Source: Ichthyophis bannanicus (taxonomy: Eukaryota; Chordata; Amphibia; Gymnophiona; Ichthyophiidae). From it: a stretch of DNA of 64,000 nucleotides. The translations under genes and the position numbers were made by a program. A model generated the notes under the pieces. It saw only the letters and a list, made by a program, of their open reading frames with translations. It did not search any database and was not told the origin of the DNA. This document shows positions 62,601 to 64,000 of this stretch, piece by piece; the first letter of the stretch is position 1; the number at the start of each line of letters is the position of its first letter. The DNA lies in assembly GCA_033557465.1 (NCBI GenBank), contig CM066033.1:1354863834-1354927833 (forward strand), in the 5' to 3' direction.

Positions 62601-63531
62601 ACTCCTTGAACGTAGCCTCTCCGTCCCTGCTATCCCAACCCTGCACAGGAGGTCGCCTCGCCCTATTTGCCCACCAGTGGCCCCTCATTACCGGGGACAG
62701 TTGGGTGTTGGACATAGTCCACAAGGGCTATGCCCTACATTTTCACCAACTGCCTCCACCATACTTTCCAGGGGAGCCCCTGAGGCCTTCCCTGCACACA
62801 GACCTTCTCCTTCAGGAACTTCAAGGACTGTTGGTGGACAGGGCGGTGGAGCCTGTGCCTCCCCACTTGCAAGGTCACGGATTCTACTCCAGGTATTTCC
62901 TGGTGCCCAAAAGAACCGGTGGCCTTCACACAATTCTGGACCTCAGGAACCTCAACAAGTTCCTAGAGAAGGAAAAGTTCAAGATGCTTACTCTTGGAAA
63001 ACTTCTGCCCTACCTCCAGCAGGGAGATTGGCTATGCTCCTTAGATCTAAAGGATGCGTACACTCACATCCTCATTCATCCAGACCACAGAAAGTACCTC
63101 AGGTTCCTTGTGGGAGGGAAACCATTATCAGTACAGAGTGCTGCCTTTTGGCCTCACCTCCGCTCCCAGGGTCTTTACCAAATACCTGGCAGTGGTTGCG
63201 GCCTACCTGAGAACACAGGGAATCTTTGTCTTCCCCTATCTGGACGACTGGCTCATCAGGGGTCAGACGTCCCAGGAGGCCAGACAAGCCACCCTCAGAA
63301 CTATTGCTCTTCTTCAAAGCCTAGGGTTTGTGATAAACTTCGCAAAGTCCACTTTGCTCCCCTCCCAGAACTTGGAGCAAGGCTGGACTCTCTCCTGGCA
63401 AAAGCTTTCTTGCCAGAAGACAGAGCACAAAGATTGATAACCCTGGAAAACCAGTTTCTCAACAGGTCATTAGTCTCCGCCAGACTCTGCCTGAGGCTTC
63501 TAGGCCACATGGCTTCAACAGTACATGTGAC
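62601..63531 (+). pseudogene. DIRS-4 reverse transcriptase
   Basis: The frame 62531-63100 reads DLLLQELQGLLVDRAVEPVP, YFLVPKRTGGLHTILDLRNLNKF and QQGDWLCSLDLKDAYTHILIHP (motif A). After a frameshift near 63120, 63054-63437 gives PFGLTSAPRVFTKYLAVVAAYL, FVFPYLDDWLIRG (motif C intact) and LGFVINFAKSTLLPSQNLE. A second frameshift near 63370 returns to the first frame, with RLCLRLLGHMASTVHV before the hAT insert at 63532. These are the same blocks as in DIRS-1. Confidence 0.87.
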
Positions 63532-63902
63532 CACTGTTCCCTCTAAGCTGTGCGCGTGTGCGCGCGCACACACCTCGCCGAGCGAGCGCACATACTTTAC
63601 AACAGAGCGCACAAAAATTACGGCTCTGATTCTGATAGAAAACAACACAGATGTCTTAAAATTTTAAAGTTATGATTGCAATTACTAGGAATTTCCCGCT
63701 TCCTTTAGTAATCGTCTATGTTCATTTAATTTGATTAAAATCAATGTGGTGTACATACTGTATTCTGACGTGTAGTCAAATTTTAAAGTATATAACTCCG
63801 AGTGTCGTTAAGTGGCGCACAAAAATTTAACCTTCCTTCAAAAGCTGCACACAGCTGATATTTTATGCGCACACAGCCTACAGAAAATTAGAGGGAACAT
63901 TG
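63532..63902. mobile_element. Short hAT element (MITE) in DIRS-4
   Basis: Starts with CACTGTTCCCTCTAAGCTG and ends with TTAGAGGGAACATG, near-perfect inverted repeats (about 14 bp, one base indel). The 8-bp CATGTGAC occurs on both sides (63524-63531 and 63903-63910). Subterminal GCGC/GTGC-rich words (GTGCGCGTGTGCGCGCGCAC, TGCGCACACAGC) are also inverted. It contains no ORF and so depends on a transposase elsewhere. Confidence 0.92.
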
Positions 63903-64000
63903 CATGTGACCCCCAATACCAGGCTCCATATGAGACCTGCACAGTGGTGTCTTTGGACTCAGTGGTCACAGGCCACAGGCAGCCTCAGGGACAGGATAAG
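63903..64000 (+). pseudogene. DIRS-4 connection/RNase H start
   Basis: After the hAT insert the codons for VHVTPNTRLHMRPAQWCLWTQW-type residues continue as in DIRS-1 (MVHVTPDTRLHMRVAEWFLQDQW at 3913), then run off the window. Confidence 0.8.

Larger units (their letters stand above)
60113..64000 (+). mobile_element. DIRS-4: left part of a DIRS element, cut by the window edge
   Basis: A left ITR in two tandem copies (60113-60450), gag (60689-62600), and the RT (62600 to the end of the window) belong to the same DIRS family as DIRS-1. At 63532-63902 a short hAT element is inserted in the region after the RT motifs. RNase H and recombinase would lie beyond 64000. Confidence 0.88.

Noticed and set aside
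1..64000. A previously unknown defence or biosynthetic gene system
   Set aside because: All substantial frames resolve to known transposon domains; no operon-like or novel protein cluster is present.

Overview
This is eukaryotic, repeat-saturated DNA. I found no host gene, rRNA or functional tRNA. The resident families are DIRS tyrosine-recombinase retrotransposons, several CR1 families, L2 and L2-like LINEs, a Penelope-like element (PLE) with a GIY-YIG domain, hAT and Tc1 DNA transposons and a CORE/MIR-like SINE. That mix fits a large-genome vertebrate without the DIRS loss seen in mammals and birds. An amphibian, perhaps a caecilian, is my best guess; it is inferred from repeat content only. 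Names such as DIRS-1, CR1-A/B/C/D and L2-like are labels local to this window.

Layout. 1-1147: an L1-like ORF1 remnant and a CR1-B endonuclease fragment. 1148-12988: DIRS-1 (+), split by a solo CR1 tail, a SINE, a CR1-A 3' end and a nearly full-length L2-like LINE, which itself carries a second L2-like copy. 12989-14046: the right end of another DIRS (DIRS-1b). 15012-16195: a decayed Tc1 element. 17465-25400: a LINE graveyard with CR1-A inside an L2-like element and an L2-like element inside CR1-B. 25816-45005: DIRS-2 (+), stretched to about 19 kb by a near full-length CR1-A (itself hit by a hAT element and an L2-like element), an L2 copy, a Tc1 piece, another L2-like element and the PLE. 45383-48940: old fragments. 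49270-55230: DIRS-3, the only DIRS with both ends, the internal complementary region and all domains uninterrupted by large insertions. 55287-59590: L2, CR1-C and two copies of a short repeat with a hammerhead-ribozyme-like core. 60113-64000: the left part of DIRS-4, hit by a short hAT element and running off the window.

How the parts relate. The DIRS elements show the family plan: inverted terminal repeats, a CxxC-type gag, RT with YLDDWL, RNase H, tyrosine recombinase, and an internal complementary region that pairs with both outer ends. Four nested insertions can be proved by short target duplications plus restored reading continuity: 8398-9726, 17875-20271, 20897-22418 and 32714-34847. 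The L2-like LINEs and the SINE share a 3' stem-loop followed by an AAAT-type tail, pointing to a LINE/SINE mobilisation pair. Every coding region carries stops, frameshifts or truncations, so I see no clearly active element. The least damaged are the L2-like LINE at 5480-11220 (two in-frame stops plus one insertion), the CR1-A RT at 17875-20271 (one in-frame stop in the polymerase region) and DIRS-3.
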